Below, piece by piece: positions 7,022 through 8,341 of a stretch of DNA of 8,341 nucleotides. The notes beneath the pieces were generated by a model. The model ran no database searches. It was not told the DNA's origin and worked only from the letters and a program-made list of their open reading frames with translations. The first letter of the stretch is position 1, and each line of letters opens with the position of its first letter. The stretch is from Micavibrio aeruginosavorus (GTDB taxonomy: Bacteria > Pseudomonadota > Alphaproteobacteria > Micavibrionales > Micavibrionaceae), in the NCBI GenBank assembly GCA_003241285.1, contig QFOT01000098.1, forward strand, positions 1 to 8,341, read 5' to 3'. Made by a program: the position numbers and the translations under genes.

Positions 7022-7040
7022 GCCTCTAGACGAAGGGGAC
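6965..7040 (-). tRNA. tRNA-Glu (anticodon TTC), intact with encoded CCA
   Basis: Read on the minus strand, 76 bases fold as a complete tRNA. The acceptor stem (5' arm 7034-7040, 3' arm 6969-6975) pairs at all seven positions. A D-arm with GAGGCC in the loop follows, then a five-pair anticodon stem around the loop CTTTCAC with anticodon TTC, a four-base variable region and a five-pair T-stem around TTCGAAT. The discriminator base is G and CCA is encoded (6965-6967). It closely resembles E. coli tRNA-Glu. The 3' end faces the island and the 5' end with its promoter faces the chromosome, so the gene remains functional although it is the probable insertion target. Confidence 0.97.
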
Positions 7041-7060
7041 GTCTTTAGGACCGAGCGCAC

Positions 7061-7089
7061 TTATAAATCGAGTTAGATAATGAATGCAA
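7061..7089 (-). promoter_or_regulatory. Promoter of tRNA-Glu
   Basis: On the minus strand a -35 box TTGCAT (7084-7089) and a -10 box TTATAA (7061-7066) are separated by 17 bases. Transcription would begin near 7054, about 14 bases before the mature tRNA 5' end. The stretch after the -10 is G+C rich (GTGCGCTCGG), like the discriminator of growth-rate-controlled stable RNA promoters. Confidence 0.65.
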
Positions 7090-7143
7090 GGGGTTTTTTT
7101 ATTATTTTTATCTTTCTATATCAGGCACTTGCCATGCCTCACC

Positions 7144-8022
7144 CTAGAAGAAAGCGGCAAGATGATCTATGAGCGTTCTAATTTTGACCGATAGATGCCG
7201 TGTTCCCTGATAAACCGCATAAATATCAAAATCCTTTTCTTCATAATCCTCCAAGACGATCTCAAGCTCTTTATTTTTCAGGGACTCTTCTATGATAAAA
7301 GTCGGGAGAAGTGTTACCCCGCAGGAGGCCAACGCTGCCTGGTACAAAAGGTCGCCATTATCCGAATAAAAATTGCCGGAAACCTGTTGCCAGATGCGCT
7401 TGCCATCAATCATAAAAGGCCAGGATTTTCCCTCAGCCAGATTGAGATAACTCAGGCAATTATGAGATTTTAAATCGGATGGAACCACAGGCCTTCCGTA
7501 TTTTTTCAAATATTGAGGTGTCGCGCAGACAACACGGCGCCCGCGACTTAGTTTTTTAGCCATAAGGTTCTGGTCTTCCAAAGCCCCGATCCGTATAGCC
7601 AGATCATATCCTTCACTGACCAAATCTACATGACGATCGGATAAGTAGGTCTTTATAGAAACATCAGGATATTTCACAAGATAGTCAGCCAGTGCCGGGG
7701 CAAGTGTCTGAAGCCCAAAGCTCAAGGGGGCTGTCAGCCTGATAACCCCAACAGGCTTTTGTGTTCGATATCTGACGCCAGATTCAATTTCTTTGATTTC
7801 ATCCAATACTCTTTGAACCTGGATCAAATAATCCTGCCCGGCTTGAGTCAAGGTCACTTTACGGGTTGTCCGCACAAGCAACTGGGAACCCAAGTGGTCT
7901 TCGAGGTCCTTAATTCGCTTACTAACCACCGAATTTGCCAAATTCAGTTTTTTTGCAGCCTCGGCAAAGCTCCCGGCTTGTGAAACGGCCGCAAAAGCCT
8001 CCATATTCGCAATTTTATCCAT
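7144..8022 (-). CDS. LysR-type transcriptional regulator
   Basis: This 292-residue protein has the usual LysR length and layout. The N-terminal winged helix-turn-helix is clear: FAAVSQAGSFAEAAKKL (10-26) and NSVVSKRIKDLEDHLG (30-45), then the LLVRTTRKVTLTQAG wing (48-62). A linker helix (about 65-85) leads to the two-lobed effector-binding domain (about 90-290), with signs such as RLTAPLSFG and the lobe-return segment ASCGVTLLPTFI. ATG 8022 is used because the opening MDKIANMEAF matches the normal spacing before the helix-turn-helix; the Shine-Dalgarno (GGA) is weak. The gene is divergent from the hydrolase gene across 128 bases, the classic arrangement for a LysR regulator and its target, and the LysR-like boxes in that region support autoregulation. 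The inducer cannot be inferred. It belongs to the chromosomal side of the tRNA. Confidence 0.95.
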   Translation of the reverse strand: MDKIANMEAFAAVSQAGSFAEAAKKLNLANSVVSKRIKDLEDHLGSQLLVRTTRKVTLTQAGQDYLIQVQRVLDEIKEIESGVRYRTQKPVGVIRLTAPLSFGLQTLAPALADYLVKYPDVSIKTYLSDRHVDLVSEGYDLAIRIGALEDQNLMAKKLSRGRRVVCATPQYLKKYGRPVVPSDLKSHNCLSYLNLAEGKSWPFMIDGKRIWQQVSGNFYSDNGDLLYQAALASCGVTLLPTFIIEESLKNKELEIVLEDYEEKDFDIYAVYQGTRHLSVKIRTLIDHLAAFF

Positions 8023-8056
8023 TATTCCAATTTTTCGAATAGTGTTATTCCAATTT
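8022..8056. promoter_or_regulatory. Tandem LysR-type operator boxes with a 12-base direct repeat
   Basis: TTATTCCAATTT occurs at 8022-8033 and again at 8045-8056, 23 bases apart, about two helical turns. The first copy begins the dyad ATTC-N9-GAAT (8024-8027 and 8037-8040), which contains T-N11-A (T8026, A8038), the core of LysR binding sites. The second copy has a degenerate partner half-site near 8060. The pair abuts the candidate hydrolase -35 box and covers the lysR translation start region, suiting activation in one direction and autorepression in the other. Binding is inferred. Confidence 0.55.
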
Positions 8057-8062
8057 ACTAGA

Positions 8063-8091
8063 TTATCATTTTTTAGGAACTAATCTATCTT
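8063..8091 (+). promoter_or_regulatory. Candidate promoter of the hydrolase gene
   Basis: TTATCA (8063-8068) and TATCTT (8086-8091) are 17 bases apart and each matches four of six consensus positions. Such weak boxes directly downstream of LysR-type sites fit an activator-dependent promoter. The region is A+T rich, so chance matches are easy. Confidence 0.35.
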
Positions 8092-8150
8092 TAATTATCA
8101 AACGGGCACAAAGCCCAAACGCAATTTTTTAAAGAGAAAGAAACCCGACA

Positions 8151-8341
8151 ATGACCGCAACATCCGACAAACTTTTAACAGCCGATAACTCCGTTTTCAT
8201 TTTCATCGATCACCAGCCGCAAATGGCATTTGGCGTGACCAGCATCGACCGCCAGCTTTTGAAGAACAACACTATCGCTATGGCGAAAACCGCCAAGCTG
8301 TTCAATATCCCGACCATCCTGACAGCCGTCGAGACTGAATC
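8151..8341 (+). CDS. Isochorismatase-like cysteine hydrolase (YcaC-like), N-terminal part
   Basis: The first 63 codons are present and the gene runs off the window. The segment VFIFIDHQPQMAFG (15-28) is the opening strand and loop of the isochorismatase-like fold, with D20 as the probable catalytic aspartate. LFNIPTILTAVETE (50-63) is the second strand, in the form typical of YcaC-like hydrolases. The family's nucleophilic cysteine would lie further downstream and cannot be checked. Members hydrolyse amides or esters, but the substrate of YcaC-type proteins is generally unknown. ATG 8151 is preceded by the purine-rich AAAGAGAAAG (8131-8140). The gene is divergent from the LysR-type regulator, which is likely its controller. 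Confidence 0.85.
   Translation, partial: MTATSDKLLTADNSVFIFIDHQPQMAFGVTSIDRQLLKNNTIAMAKTAKLFNIPTILTAVETE

Noticed and set aside
6894..7076. Short + strand reading frame with GIRTRVASVKG-like sequence
   Set aside because: Most of it is a translation of the antisense strand of tRNA-Glu, a familiar source of spurious proteins, and the rest overlaps the recombinase in another frame.
7090..7110. GGGG followed by a T-run, as a terminator for the recombinase
   Set aside because: I could not find a matching upstream arm that makes a stable stem directly before the T-run on the + strand.
7123..7139. Hairpin AGGCA / TGCCT after the lysR stop, as a terminator
   Set aside because: The stem has only five pairs and no T-run follows on the minus strand; the nearby T-run (7094-7110) is on the wrong side for it.
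8104..8130. GGGC / GCCC hairpin followed by TTTTTT in the hydrolase leader, as an attenuator
   Set aside because: The stem has four pairs and the T-run starts eight bases after it, too far for an intrinsic terminator.
1..8341. CRISPR array, insertion sequence ends or rRNA
   Set aside because: No regularly spaced repeats, no transposase or terminal inverted repeats and no rRNA-like sequence were seen.

Overview
The window looks like the end of an integrated genomic (defence) island joined to ordinary chromosome at a tRNA-Glu gene. Everything from position 1 to about 6965 is island-like and lies on the + strand: a truncated unknown gene, a large single-chain restriction-modification enzyme, an Mrr-like endonuclease, a HigB/HigA toxin-antitoxin pair, a small HEPN-motif protein and a large serine recombinase. 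The recombinase reading frame runs into the 3' half of a tRNA-Glu(TTC) gene on the opposite strand. Beyond the tRNA, a LysR-type regulator and the start of a YcaC-like cysteine hydrolase are arranged divergently and look like resident genes.

The host is most likely a proteobacterium. The tRNA-Glu closely resembles the E. coli one and encodes its own CCA, and sigma70-like promoters, HigBA and the LysR/YcaC-type pair all fit. Base composition is moderate on the chromosomal side and clearly lower in parts of the island: the Mrr-like gene and the target-recognition part of the methylase fall to about 27-35% G+C in the 60-base lines I counted. I lean towards an alphaproteobacterium of mid G+C, but this is a guess.

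Island, 1-4385: the truncated gene ends 8 bases before the restriction-modification gene, so the two are probably co-transcribed. That enzyme has an N-terminal PD-(D/E)xK nuclease, an N6-adenine methyltransferase core (NPPY) and a C-terminal part resembling type ISP specificity domains, but no helicase. The Mrr-like nuclease follows after 45 bases.

Island, 4386-7021: an extended -10 promoter sits directly before higB and would give a nearly leaderless transcript. higB, higA, the HEPN gene and the recombinase follow with overlaps or gaps of at most 12 bases, so they look like one transcription unit. The toxin-antitoxin promoter would then also drive the HEPN protein and the recombinase. The most interesting unit is higB-higA-HEPN, a candidate three-part toxin module attached to the island's own integrase.

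Junction and chromosome, 6965-8341: the tRNA-Glu gene has a good promoter of its own on the minus strand. The last 18 codons of the recombinase are the antisense of the tRNA, so these residues come from the attachment site. The regulator and the hydrolase share a 128-base intergenic region with a 12-base direct repeat and a T-N11-A dyad typical of LysR operators.
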